From: Eublepharis macularius
Taxonomy: Eukaryota; Chordata; Lepidosauria; Squamata; Eublepharidae
Assembly: GCF_028583425.1 (NCBI RefSeq)
Contig: NC_072801.1
Location: forward strand, 66,541,766-66,605,765
DNA length: 64,000 nucleotides
Direction: 5' to 3'
Shown here: piece after piece, positions 11,386 to 22,078 of the stretch
How positions within the stretch are numbered: position 1 is the stretch's first letter
Layout: each line of letters begins with the position of its first letter
Notes under the pieces: generated by a model
Database searches by the model: none
The model's input: only the letters and a program-made list of their open reading frames with translations
What the model was told of the DNA's origin: nothing
Program-made: the position numbers and the translations under genes

Positions 11386-12352
11386 TGAAATCTCTTACAA
11401 AATCAGTCAGCCCTCAGTTTCCCATTTGCGGAGGTTTCCCCAATTATCCACATACACCCCTCATCTCACCTGAAGCCTTGGGTTCAGTCCCTTGACTTTT
11501 GACAGGTTCCCACTTGCTTTGCAAAGGCAAAATATTTCTTCCTCTAGTTGCTTTGCCTCCTCTGTTTTGTATAAACTGTGAATCAGGAAAAGAAATTGAG
11601 TTCTGGGAAAACCCAGCATATTTTGCAATCTGGACCTCCTGGGACAACGGGAGGCTCCACTGCAAAATGAGGGATGGGGGGAGACAAGTGTTGTTAACAT
11701 ACAAATGTAGCAGATTATCTGGCCCTGGGATCCTTGGCACAAAGACAACCCAGACCAGCTTTTAAAATTCTCTCTTTTGTAGCATTGGCAGGGGGGGAAA
11801 TGCTTGCAGCTTTGAACTTAAATTTGATAGAGCACAGGCTTGTCAAGTTGTTGGAACGGCCCGAAATGATCCTTTGCTGGAAAAAAAATGAAGTCATCTG
11901 GACTTTTGCTCACATTTTTTCAATGAAGAAACAGAACATCTGGAATGGCTGGTGTTGGGAAAACACTGGCCGCTTCTTTCAGCGACATGAACCTTGTCTG
12001 CCGGCCAAGTTAGGAGGGAGGAGAGTTCATTGTTGCTTAAAACAACAGTGTGAACAACCTTTACAGCATTTCTGAGCTAAGCCGAACACAAACCAGCCAG
12101 CTCTCCTTCTGAGCGACCGAGGGCTGATCTTTCAGCGGATTAAGCACCCTCCGCCTTTGAAAGTTGACTTTTACAATGTCAGCTTGTGGTGGGCTCAGTT
12201 TGACCTTCCCTAAGAGCAGCAGTTCGCAACAGTGGGTGTGGAGAGTTACAAAGTAAAGCTTGACAAATTCAGACTGTGTGGGATTTTGCTGTTTTAACTG
12301 GCACTCCACAACATTGATTTGCTAGTAAAATGTCAGTGCATTGAAAAGCAGG
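11386..12352. other. no gene recognised
   Basis: Frames up to 113 codons, none with a recognised domain. No repeat was identified. Confidence 0.4.
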
Positions 12353-12545
12353 ATTGGAGTCCCAGTGGCACCTTAGAGGCCAACAAGATTTTCAGGGTAG
12401 TAGCTTTCAAGAGTCAAAGCTCCCTTCTTCAGATACAAGTAGAAGAAGGGACCTTTGACTCTTAAAGGCTTCTACCCTGAAAATCTTGTCAGTCTTTAAG
12501 GTGCCACTGGACTTAGAAGCTGCTGTTCTCCTTCAGACCAACATG
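12353..12545. repeat. palindromic dispersed repeat
   Basis: Arms 'ccagtggcaccttagaggcc' and 'tctttaaggtgccactgg' are inverted, with a centre 'gactcttaaaggcttctaccctg' mirrored by 'cagggtagtagctttcaagag'. Same family as 11003-11170. Confidence 0.75.
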
Positions 12546-12695
12546 GCTGAAACCTGAAACTCAGTTCTTTGAAGCGCTCTTTAGCAACTGGGAAGAACTT
12601 TATTTTGAACTGTCAGATGGATGGGGTAATTTATAAAGATAATGGACAAACCTTTAGTGGCTCCTGCTTCGCAGAAACCAAGAGTGTCGTTCTAT

Positions 12696-12912
12696 ATGAG
12701 GCAACCTACACAAGGGTGCTCAAGATGCAATGTTAGCCAGGAAGCATAGTTTAAGAAGACAAAGCGAAAGGCTCTGTCAATTTCACCTCTCAACACAGAG
12801 CCGGCAGAGATCGCTCCTCAGAGGGTTTGTTAATTTCATCTTTGCTTCCCCGAAATTAAACTATGTTCCCGGCTAGCATTTGCATCTCCCTACACTTGTG
12901 CAGCCTCATGTA
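12696..12912. mobile_element. imperfect palindromic MITE-like element
   Basis: The left arm includes 'agccaggaagcatagtttaa' and the right arm 'ttaaactatgttcccggct', with outer arms 'atgaggcaacctacacaagg' and 'cttgtgcagcctcat'. No coding capacity. The superfamily was not determined. Confidence 0.6.
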
Positions 12913-14383
12913 AGATGCCTCGTGTAGAGAGATTCTGGTTGCCAAAATGAGGGCAGGTTGAAAACCACATGTTGGAATGCTCTCCTCTACTAGAGAAACC
13001 ATGTTAAGTGGAACGGTAGTACGTCAGGGGAAAGAGTTTAAACCTTAATACATCCCTCCCACTCAGGACTCCTTTGCACATACCCAAAAATGAATAGGTA
13101 GTACAATGCCAAGACCACGGCAATACAGCCCGGAAAACCCCCAACAACCAACAATAGGTAGAATGTTCAGCTGGTAGAACAAACTGCTCCACTCTGGACT
13201 GCAGGGGGCGGATTCCCTCACTGAATATGATCCTTTGCTTACAAAACTGCACGCTGCTAGAAAACTAATCTTTCTCATATTTTGCAGCTGAGTCCTCGCT
13301 TGGCCTGAATCCTCTGCAGTGTTTCTCAAGATTTATGGGCGATGGGATAGCACGATTTGAACGATGAGCCAGGGAGGTCTGTAGGGGAAACCTTGACCCC
13401 TGAGAATGGAAATGCAGCAGGTTTGGTCCTGACCAAGCCACACGAAAACTGGCTGGAAATCCAGAACCGTGTTTCAGAGAAGGTGAGGTTGCTTGTTTGA
13501 TAACAGCAAATAGACATGACCAGTTTGTAAAGGTCGGCTTGTTTTCTGGGAGGGTTCCTGTGCTTTTGATCCGTTGGTAGTGTACAAAGAGTCCACCCTG
13601 AACACTTTCACACATGACAAAATCCTTCCTGGTATGAAGCCTTATGGGGCAGTCAGCTGGTACCTGGAACAAGCGCACACTCTGGAGTATCCCTGTGGAT
13701 GGAGTTTGAACACCATTATACCACCAACAGCTACCTTTCAGACTAAAAAAGGGAGCACTAACAGGGAAGATTGGGCACTGATGGTTTATCACCTGGCCAG
13801 CTCCAGAGCTCACTTAGGATAATGTAAGCACAAATAGTCTGGGTGGGTTACCCCCAGACAAGAAGGCCATGCCCTGTTAGACCATTTGCACGAGGAGAGA
13901 CGAGAATAAGTAACAAGACTAAACACAGCTGCACATTCATAGAAGGTAACGTTCACGGGCGGGGGGAAGCATTTGGCTTGGGAATAAGAGGTGGGCAGGG
14001 GCAGATTGGTTATTCAGGCCACCAGGGAAAGGCCTGTTTCCTGCTCTGAGTGGTGACGGGAGAGGGGAAAAGGCCATTGGGCTGACAGAGTGATGTCACA
14101 GCATGATGCCACTTCCGGGGGGAAAATCAGAAATATTATTGTAGATTTTCTGGCGATTCCTAGAGAGGCATGACATCACTTCAGGAGAAGTCCCTGCCAT
14201 ATATCCGTCTCCCGTTCTCCCACTGGTTGGCAACCCTATTTAAGGAGCTGATAAGAAACCAGAGGTGGGGAATTTCCCCTTTCTACTGTATATCGTAGCG
14301 ATGCTACGGAACTCTAGTTCCGGAATGAGTTAGCTGTAAGTCACCCAGAAGAGTGGAAGGCTATAGGGCAACTGAAGTTTACT
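12913..14383. other. no gene recognised
   Basis: A 182-codon minus-strand frame (13265-13813) shows no domain or codon pattern that would support a gene. No repeat was assigned. Confidence 0.4.
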
Positions 14384-14585
14384 GCTCCACTCTGTCTTCC
14401 TCTCACATTTTTTATCCTTCTCTACTTCTATTTTATCCTCACAATAACCCTGTGAGGTAGATTAGGCTGAGAGAGAGTGATTGGCCCGAGGCCAGCCAGC
14501 AAGTTGTGCAACAGAGTGGGGATTTGAACTTACATCTGTGTCCAATATTTTAACTGTTGTGCTGCCTCTTGCCTCGAGAACCCCA
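14384..14585 (-). repeat. SINE, reverse orientation
   Basis: Contains 'cacaataaccctgtgaggta', 'gattaggctgagagagagtg' and 'gtggggatttgaac' in the order of the other reverse copies at 11186 and 21905. Confidence 0.65.
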
Positions 14586-14593
14586 GCAGGTGT

Positions 14594-14596
<3 letters not shown>

Positions 14597-14630
<34 letters not shown>

Positions 14631-15085
14631 GGTTGCCAGCTCCAAGTTTGGAAATTCCTGGAGATCTGGGGGGGGTGAAACCTGGAGAAACCTGGAGAAA
14701 GTGGGGTTTGGGGAGCAAAAGGACCTTGGCATGACATAATTCCATAGAGTCTACCCCCCCAAAGTAGCCATTTTCTCCTGGAGACCCGTTGCGATTCCGG
14801 GAGATCTCCAGACACTACCTGGAGGCTGGCAACCCTAACACACACCCCACACCCCACACACACACACACACACACGGGTTGCCAACACCAAGTTGGGAAA
14901 TTCCTGGACATTTGGGGAGTGGAGCCTGAAGAGGGCAGGGCTTGGGGAGGGGAAAGACCTCTGCAGGGCATAATTCCATAGAGTCCACCTTCCAGAGCAG
15001 CCATTTTCTCCCGGGGATCTCTATGGCCTGGAGATCAGTTGTAATTCCAGATCTCCAGCCACCACCTGGAGAATGGTAACTCTAA
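14597..15085. repeat. two dispersed ~200-bp repeats separated by CA microsatellites
   Basis: A (CA)n run at about 14597-14627 is followed by a 'gggttgccagctcc' repeat to about 14835, a second CA-rich run (14837-14875), and a second copy to about 15084. Both copies have the same orientation, suggesting tandem duplication of a CA tract plus repeat. Confidence 0.85.
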
Positions 15086-15750
15086 CACATAGGGTTAACC
15101 CTCCCTGCAAATCTTTACATGAAATGGCTACCAGGCTCTTGCGGTTGTTGTGGGGGTTGCTGGGCAACCCCCAACCAACATGACCAAGGATTCCAAACCT
15201 CTGTTGACGTCAGTGTGAGGCAGGGGAAGGGAGAGAGAGAGGGGCTGAGAGTGTAAAAGGGAGGAAGAAGGGAAGGTAAAGCTGGAGGAGGTTAAAGGGG
15301 AACGCTGGGGGCGGGAAACAGAAAAAGATTTGTGAGTGAGTGGTTGGGTAGGGGAGTCAGAAGGGCAGAAACATCTGTCAGTAGGTAGCTGAAGGGACTT
15401 TTGAGCCAAATGAAAACCAGCTCCATAATTGGGTTAAAATAATCTTTCTGTAATTACCCTGGCTGGCCCCAAAGAGAGCGCTGCCCTATGCTGTGCTCCT
15501 GATGGAGGGGCCCGCCTGTTTCCCACTCAAATTACCATCACACCCACACAAAGGAGGGAGGGCATCTGCCCATTTGAGACAGGAGGCAGATATTCTCCTC
15601 TGGAAGAAAGATTGAGGCCTAGCTGGTCTCTTTGCTTTGTGAAAACCCAGACTGGGGAAGCCAAGCCAAGCCAAGCCATGAAGAAATGTCTGAAAATTCC
15701 ATCCTAGAATGGGGGGAGGAGGAGGAGGAGGAAGTGATTGGACGGTAAAC
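15086..15750. other. no gene recognised
   Basis: Purine-rich segments near 15220-15350. No supported gene. Confidence 0.4.
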
Positions 15751-15956
15751 GGTTGCCAACTCCCAGTTGGGGCCTGGAGATCTCCTGGAATTACAAATGA
15801 TCTCCCGCCAACATAGATCAGTTCCCCTGGAGAAAATAATTGCTCTGGAGGGTGGTCTTATGGCATTAAACAATGCCAAGGTCCCCCCTCCAAACCCCAC
15901 CCTCTAGGCTCCACTCTCAAATCTCCAGGAATTTTCCAACCTGGAGCTGGCAAACC
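15751..15956. repeat. dispersed ~200-bp repeat ('gttgccaactcc' family)
   Basis: Begins 'ggttgccaactcccagttgg' and ends 'caacctggagctggcaaacc', with inverted ends and the usual internal 'cctggagaaaat'-type motifs. Confidence 0.75.
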
Positions 15957-16633
15957 TGGGAGGATAGTTTCAGACCAGAACATAAGGCACTCGTGAGTCT
16001 TATTTTGGTCTGTCCCCAGGGTTTACTGTTCAGTAGTGACATGTTCTTCAAGGGTAACCATGTCAGCTGCAGCCAAAATAACAAAAGGCTATCAAAACAT
16101 CCTACCCTATTTATAGAGTAGTGTGCTGGCATTTGCAAGATAAATTAAATTTACTCTAGCATAAGGTATCAGATCTCCTATCCTCATTTTTTAAAAATTC
16201 TGATGCAACACACAAGAATATAGCTAGCTACCCCAAGGGAAGGTGAGACAAGATTTTTCATTATTATTGTCTTCGCTCTGTAATGAATTGTCTGCTGCAC
16301 ATTACCCCCTTGTGGCCATTTGAGGAATTGACAAGCACTGTTCTTGAAATTTCCAAACGTCAAACTAATGGAAGCCAAGCTTTCTAAAAAGTTCTGTCTT
16401 TTGTTGCTGTTCTAAGTTTAGCTATTTCTGTAAATTTTATCTGTTGCTATCATATCACATGCTTTAACAATCAATTCTTTAACTATAGGACTTCCATACA
16501 ACATTAGATCTTTGTAATTATTATCTCTCGGGGTTAAGATTTGATTAAAATACTTTGATGTCTAATCATTTTGTATATTCTAGGATATAAGAACATATTC
16601 CCACCACCTTTTTACCTTCTTGAAGTGGATATA
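15957..16633. other. 5' flank of the RNase gene at 16634
   Basis: No separate gene. A pyrimidine stretch 'cacctttttaccttcttgaag' ends 9 bases before the ATG and may be the acceptor of the coding exon. No first exon could be pinned down. Confidence 0.35.
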
Positions 16634-17128
16634 ATGCCAGCTTTCCAGGGACCTGCATTGATTATCCTGGCATTCCAAGCGATTGTGTCAGGATGGGACA
16701 ACTCTCCCGAGAGCAAAACGGGATTTTTGCTCTTCTTGAAGCAGCACTTTATTCCTGACTTTGTTCCCCTGGAAGCTCTGGACTGTAACTTCCTAATGGC
16801 TAGTGGTTCTTTTACCTCTGGAGAATGCAAAAAAGTGAATACTTACATCGTGTCCTTCCCAGATATTCTCCAGGCCGTGTGCGGTGCCAAAGGGATGCCC
16901 TATAACCATCTCCGACGCAGCCTGAACCGGTTTGACCTCGTCACCTGCACCCTCGAAGGAGACCCAACCAGCAAACCTTGTATCTACAACCAGCATAGCT
17001 TCTCTGCCTCCATTGCTGTCAGTTGCGATAAATATGGCTATCCCGTTCACCTCGAAGAAGGAGATTTTCAAATAGTGACAGAAGGGGAGTCTAAAACCAG
17101 CCTGGCTTGGTACAATTACTTCTTGTAA
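16634..17128 (+). CDS. secreted RNase A superfamily ribonuclease with C-terminal extension
   Basis: The protein has 164 residues from the ATG at 16634, chosen because it starts a hydrophobic signal peptide (about 1-20, GPALIILAFQAIVSG); an in-frame upstream codon would add sequence unlike a leader. Landmarks are FLKQH with His38 (His12), CKKVNTY with Lys66 (Lys41) and YPVH with His139 (His119). Cysteines 51, 65, 83, 105, 116 and 131 fit the pairs 26-84, 40-95 and 58-110. The catalytic set is complete. It is unusual in having about 25 residues after the active-site His, ending WYNYFL, where family members usually stop within about ten. It is very divergent from the genes at 9410 and 20830 and lies between them on the other strand. 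An enzymatic role as an extracellular RNase is likely; the biological role is unknown. Confidence 0.9.
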   Translation: MPAFQGPALIILAFQAIVSGWDNSPESKTGFLLFLKQHFIPDFVPLEALDCNFLMASGSFTSGECKKVNTYIVSFPDILQAVCGAKGMPYNHLRRSLNRFDLVTCTLEGDPTSKPCIYNQHSFSASIAVSCDKYGYPVHLEEGDFQIVTEGESKTSLAWYNYFL

Positions 17129-17479
17129 TTGTTTCATGCAATTTTTTTTTTAATTACCTGGATTCTTTTTCAACTCTGATCATGCTGCATCAACAAGTAC
17201 AAAGTAAAACCAAAGAAATGCAGAAGAGAGGCAAGGCAGCACTGTTGCAAATGAGAGGGACAAAGATTAAAAATGATACATCAAGGTTGTGTTTGCATTT
17301 TCAAATGTCAGTAAATAGGTATTTCAAGTGTTCTCTCTCTCTCTCTTTTTGATAAGTTTAACCACAGCGTAGGGGGCTTTATATTACATGCCTTGCTTTA
17401 CTGACCCCTCTGTGCAAAAATTGGATGCGAGTCCAGCTCTTTGTAGTTATATGATCGTAGTTGCTGTCAGAAGGAATTA

Positions 17480-17485
17480 AATAAA
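17480..17485 (+). terminator. candidate poly(A) signal
   Basis: AATAAA about 350 bases downstream of the stop of the gene at 16634, on the same strand and the first such hexamer I noted after it. Confidence 0.45.
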
Positions 17486-17589
17486 ATGTCTTCAGAACTT
17501 CCTGAGCAATCCCATAATTACACCACTGTCCGCTCTCACCAGGGTAACTTCAGTGTAGCACAACTCAGCAGCAAAATATAAAGAAAAAC

Positions 17590-18052
17590 CTGATGGCTTT
17601 AAATAATGGAGAAGAGAAAAAACAATGCTAACCACCAGAGGTTATAAATATTTATAAACTGTTGATCAATTATTGCAGAGAGTAATACAAAACACTAAAA
17701 ATATTGCACAGAAAAACAGTGAACAATATACAAGGACATTGATAATAATGATAATAACCTTGAACAATGAACAATATACAAGGTCATTGATAATAATAAT
17801 TTGTTATTGGTTATTATGAATGTTACTGCTGAGTTCTGTGCATGAACTAATGTGGTTATTGTCAATGTGGTTATTGTTCATTGACAATGTCCTTGTTCCT
17901 TGTTGACTGTATTCTGTGCAATAGTTTAGTGTTTTGTATTATACTCTGCTCTTACGTACATGTGAAATAATTGATCATCACTTTATAAATATTTGTAACC
18001 TCTGGGGCGTAGCACTATTTTTTCTCTTCTCTACTCAGAGGTTTTCCTTTTC
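17590..18052. mobile_element. non-autonomous element with long inverted ends
   Basis: The left arm (about 17625-17745) contains 'ccagaggttataaatattta' and 'agtaatacaaaacactaaaa'; the right arm (about 17880-18045) contains their complements 'aaatatttgtaacctctggg' and 'tagtgttttgtattatactc'. The centre repeats 'gaacaatatacaagg' twice. Arms are about 150 bp with moderate divergence. No coding sequence; the superfamily is unknown. Confidence 0.75.
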
Positions 18053-19097
18053 CTTTTTTTTTCAAATAAAGGAGAACAGAGCAACATCAATGCCAACAGC
18101 TGCTAGTCTTGGCACCAGACATTGGCAATGCCCCCCCAAGTTAGCCATGCATAGAATGTTGTTGATAACTAGTTTCATGTATCTGGGAGGCACAAGCACA
18201 TCACGCTGTCCTTACCAATTACTAGTATGAAGCCCTGGGGTGATGACAGCCAGACCTGTAACTATTGCCCATATTGTACAGCATTCCCAGCCAGAAGGAA
18301 CGGAAACTTTTTTATTAAATACAATTGAAAGATATGATTCCAAGGTTGCTCACTTCAGTCTCAGCTACCATATTCCACACTTCTGCAGTAAAAAAAAACC
18401 CAGGACATTTCCTATTTGCATTCTGGGGCTATATGGAGTTGGGATTATAAAGTATGGCCAGCAAACTGGACATTCATACAGGATATACCTGAGGGAGAGT
18501 CTGCCTGACCAGATGGTATCTCTAAAGACCAAGGGCAGGTCCCTGCAGACCTCGGCATGTCATCATAAGGCCACAGATGATGACTTTCACAAGCCAGCTC
18601 AGTTGAACGGGGGAACCTACAAGAGCGAAAGAGCCGTGAACATCTTCAGGGTCAGGAAGCGCTTAAAAATCTTCAATATCTGCAAACTGGTGGAGGTTGA
18701 GGAGAGCTTTAAGATATGCAAGTTGGGAGAAGTCACTCCAGCCATCATAGTCTACAGAAAAGCTATGTGCCCGCTAGCTGGGTCTGATGGGGTTATGGCA
18801 GAATTGTCAAATCCCACCGGAGCAAACAAGGGGATGTTACCAGTCTAGCAGGCTATAAACTCATAGAAGAACCCTTAGGACGAGAAGCTTTAATGAGACA
18901 TGAATGTAAATCATGGCTGGCTGTGAAAAGATAAGAAGGAAAACCAGTGGGGCTCTGGGTAAAGAAGCTGGGGAGGGGGGAAGCTTGGCCTAAGTGCAGG
19001 AGGGAATGTCAACTTGATATAAATTAAAAAGCCAAATCTTCACAAGTAAATAAGATGCGGTAGTATGAAATAGCCATTCTGGGGCTTATAGTCAGTT
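18053..19097. other. open frame of unknown significance, no gene called
   Basis: A 202-codon plus-strand frame (18240-18848) is open but has no recognisable domain, signal peptide or repeat, and its composition looks like ordinary non-coding DNA. I do not call it a gene. Confidence 0.35.
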
Positions 19098-19103
19098 TTT
19101 ATT
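19098..19103 (-). terminator. candidate poly(A) signal of the RNase gene at 20830
   Basis: Minus-strand AATAAA in a context matching 7975-7980 near the duplicate gene; about 1.7 kb past the stop. The shared position in both copies is the only support. Confidence 0.4.
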
Positions 19104-19419
19104 GCATGAAATTGCAAAGGGAGTTCTCAGAATCCGCCCCTTCCAGTTTGACACCTCCCATCCATTCTTGGGAGAGTTAGAGCTGGGATATTTACAACAG
19201 GGATGGAATATTTAGTACATTTATCCATTAGTTTAATTGATTTGACAGCATTGATTGAGAAAACAGTTGCCGCTACTGAACGGGCCAACATATTTAAAAA
19301 TATATGCATTTATCATTAAAATGTTGAATTTTTTTAATACAAGTACTGGTAAAAACTGCAGAGGGCAAGAATACGTTATAAGAGGCCTTCCTTTTTCTCA
19401 ACCACAGAGGAAGGAATTT

Positions 19420-19600
19420 ATTTTATTTATTATTTATTTATTATTATCTTTATATCCCGCCCTCCCCACAAACGGGCTCAGGGTGGGTTACGATGGAAGA
19501 TAAAATATACAAGATAAAATCAGAATGAATTAACACAGCTTGCTAATAAAACACCTGCTCACCATATAAAAAACATATAACATCTGATGGAGGCGGAGGT
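19420..19600 (-). repeat. LINE/SINE 3' tail fragment
   Basis: 'tttatttattattatctttatatcccgccctccccacaa' style sequence followed by 'gggctcagggtgggttacga' is the reverse of a common sauropsid LINE 3' end ('gggcgggatataaataaa'). It is absent from the paralogous flank at 8100-8250. Confidence 0.5.
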
Positions 19601-19983
19601 GCGGCTTAACCATGCGTGGTTGCTCGTATATGGGGGGTGGATGGTCAATACACTCTACAGACATAGAGGAGACCGGGAGAGAGTCTCATTTGGTGGAAAC
19701 CCTGATGGCCTCAACCATACGCCTGGTGGAACATCTCCGTCTTAGAACATGTGTTCTAAAACACATGTATGCAATTGATGTGCGCTTCATCATAAACAAA
19801 AGCTTTTCTATAAAATGGGAGTTTCATTGAGTTGTAGATTCCTGCACATTCTTTCATCATTAAAAAACATCTGAAATTTCTTTGATACTCCTCATTTTAG
19901 CATTTGGGACTTTCAGTAAAAGAAGGTGACCATAGATGCATCCAAAGAGATTTGGTAGCTTTGATATAAAATGCTGGGATTTA

Positions 19984-20170
19984 GAGCCAAGCTAGAAGTG
20001 ACGAATGACACTTGAATGACAAATGAACAGACTCACATGTATTCCTCCCTGTTCACTTGCGCTCCACTCGATCACATAGAAATTGAGTGGAGCGCAAGTG
20101 AACAGGGAGGAATACATGTGAGTCTGTTCACTTGTCATTCAAGTGTCATTCGTCACTTCTAGCTTGGCTC
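19984..20170. mobile_element. Harbinger-like MITE, copy 3
   Basis: Near-perfect palindrome: the ends gagccaagctagaagtgacg and its complement, inner arms 'gaacagggaggaatacatgt'. Flanked by TTA at 19981-19983 and 20171-20173, the canonical PIF/Harbinger target. Confidence 0.85.
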
Positions 20171-20829
20171 TTAGTGAAGACTATCAAACTTTCAAGTTTA
20201 TTGGCGCTTAAGAAGATGAGAGGAGTGAGCAAATTGAGGTTCAGACCCTGAGAAATGCAGTCCACAAATCCCTTTGGTGTAAAAATTCTGGTTTGGGGGC
20301 AATGAGTTGTACCACACCCCACCACTAGAGGCAGTGTTCTCATGTGAAAAGGCTGGCCTTTGAAGAGGTTATAGCAGACACCAACAACTTATATTAGTTT
20401 TATACCACTTAAACTGTAACCCTGCCCCCTGAAAAATCATGGGAAATGTAGTTTGGAAAAGGTGCTAACGTTTACAGACCCTTCGTCCTCTTCCCTCACA
20501 GAACTAGAGCTCCTTGGGCAAGAAGAACTGCTGCTATTTACTTATGGGCAAAATGTAGAATAAACAAAAAGTATGAAGGGGATGTTCTAATGTATGATGG
20601 CCACCAGAGAGCGATGCAAATGATCAAAACGCAAGTTTAAGGAGTAGGAGGAAAAGTCAGAGAGGCAGATGGAATAACAGAGAATAATCTAGATGTATAG
20701 CAATAGCAAACTCTAGCTGTGATATAACATATGCATTAATGGGGAGTGGGGAATTTAATCCTGCTGGCATCTAAAGTGGCTACAGTTGATTGTACAAGTA
20801 GACAACACTTCCATAGGTGCTTCTCTCAT

Positions 20830-21270
20830 TTAGCCAGAGACTAAAATCCTTCTCTGGAAGTGGACCGGCAAGCTGTTCTCACAGGCCACTTGAATGCGTT
20901 GGTAGCTTGTGAAGCCCCTATAGTTACAGGGGGGCCTCTGGGGACCATTGACTTTACAGTTGGTGAGATTAAAGTAGGCACTGCTGTTATAAAGATTCCC
21001 ACTGGAGTGGGTCCCTCTGTTTGTGCAGATGGCGTCCACGTCATTGGTTGGTGCGTGGATGAAGGTGTTGAATTCCTTGCAAATGGGCGTGGTCATTCCT
21101 CTCCTCTGCATCATGTGATTGCAATACAGCCGGTCAGTGAGATTGGGATCGGTCTTTGGGTAGTCCATATGCTTCCGCAGGAAGGCCGCATGAGTCTGAG
21201 AGGAAGCTGGCAAAGGCCCGAGCAAGACCAACAGGAGCAGCAGGGCTGAACCGGCTGGCATTGGAGCCAT
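20830..21270 (-). CDS. secreted RNase A superfamily ribonuclease (angiogenin-like, three disulfides)
   Basis: The protein has 146 residues. The signal peptide (about 1-24, Leu-rich, ending PLPASS) is followed by Gln25. Landmarks: FLRKH with His34 (His12), CKEFNTF with Lys65 (Lys41), PVHF with His137 (His119). Cysteines 50, 64, 82, 105, 115 and 130 fit the pairs 26-84, 40-95 and 58-110. Three or more N-glycosylation sequons (NLT at 43, NSS at 95, NLT at 101) are present, unlike its sister at 9410. The start ATG lies in 'gacaccATGg', nine bases after the acceptor 'tttccctag' at 21280-21282; the intron likely spans 21280-21633 to a GTAAGG donor. It is the tandem duplicate of the 9410 gene, about 11 kb away, same strand. 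It is enzymatically complete; its biological role is unknown. Confidence 0.95.
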   Translation of the reverse strand: MAPMPAGSALLLLLVLLGPLPASSQTHAAFLRKHMDYPKTDPNLTDRLYCNHMMQRRGMTTPICKEFNTFIHAPTNDVDAICTNRGTHSSGNLYNSSAYFNLTNCKVNGPQRPPCNYRGFTSYQRIQVACENSLPVHFQRRILVSG

Positions 21271-21633
21271 GGTGTCCGCCTAGGGAAAGGAGGGGTTAAA
21301 TACTGGTTATTTATTAATTTGTCTCCCAACACAGGCAAACACTCTGAACCCTGGTGGTGTCCTCTATTAACACACACAGCCTTCCCATGTCACCTGGCTG
21401 CACTATTGAGGATCACGAGCATTCTAACAATTGGTGAAGGAAATACCAGTCATGGATGGCTGACAAACAGTACACCTCTGTGAGGGAAGCCAAAGGTCCC
21501 TTTAGCTGAGCAGAAAGAATTGTGAACTATCGCCAGGAAGCAATGGAGGAAGATGTTTTGCCGGGTGACTCAGAGCCTGGAAGCTGACTGCAAAGAGGAT
21601 GAAGAAACTGAGAAAGAAAGACAAACGCCTTAC

Positions 21634-21740
21634 CATCAGCAATATGCCCTTCGTAGCCCTGACGTACAGAGTGTGCTGAGCCAGATCTACATCTGTGGGA
21701 TCAGGGATGATATTTCAGAGACCTGACTTTAGATATATAT
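21634..21740 (-). promoter_or_regulatory. putative non-coding exon 1 and TATA-like box of the RNase gene at 20830
   Basis: On the minus strand an ATATATAT tract (21732-21740) is followed after about 100 bases by 'attgctgatg|GTAAGG', a consensus donor at 21633. RNase A family genes usually have one non-coding first exon and a single coding exon, which fits. The sister gene's equivalent region matches but its donor is degenerate. Inference, to be settled by RNA. Confidence 0.45.
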
Positions 21741-21904
21741 GGGTTGTTTTCTCAACACCTGTCAAAGCTGACAGAGAGAGGCAAAACTCCAGCTATAAGG
21801 CTCATGTAGAGCCTGGGAGAGGGCTGGAGTTGGGAGAGAGAAGGCTGCAGGCTAAGATCCAGCAACCAGAATGAAATGACGGGTGGAAGAAGAAGAAATC
21901 CCTC

Positions 21905-22078
21905 CCTGGGCAGTGTACGTGGCTTTCTGTTCCCTCATGGCATCCTCACAACAACCTTGTGAGGTGGGCTAGGCTGAGAGTGGGTGATTGGTCCAAGGTC
22001 GCCCTGCAAGGTTCATGTCAGAGTGGGGATTTGAACTTGGATCTCCCAGCCTGAAACTCCACTGTACCAGACTCATTC
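21905..22078 (-). repeat. SINE, reverse orientation
   Basis: 'cacaacaaccttgtgaggtggg', 'ctaggctgagagtgggtga' and 'agtggggatttgaacttgga' in the order of the other reverse copies, with the B-box-like motif. Confidence 0.65.

Noticed and set aside
13265-13813. 182-codon minus-strand open frame
   Set aside because: No domain or supporting context; several overlapping frames are open in the same stretch.
14557-15004. Frames with Thr-His or Cys-Val repeats
   Set aside because: They are translations of CA/GT microsatellites.
18240-18848. 202-codon plus-strand open frame
   Set aside because: No domain, signal peptide, repeat or similarity recognised; could be chance.
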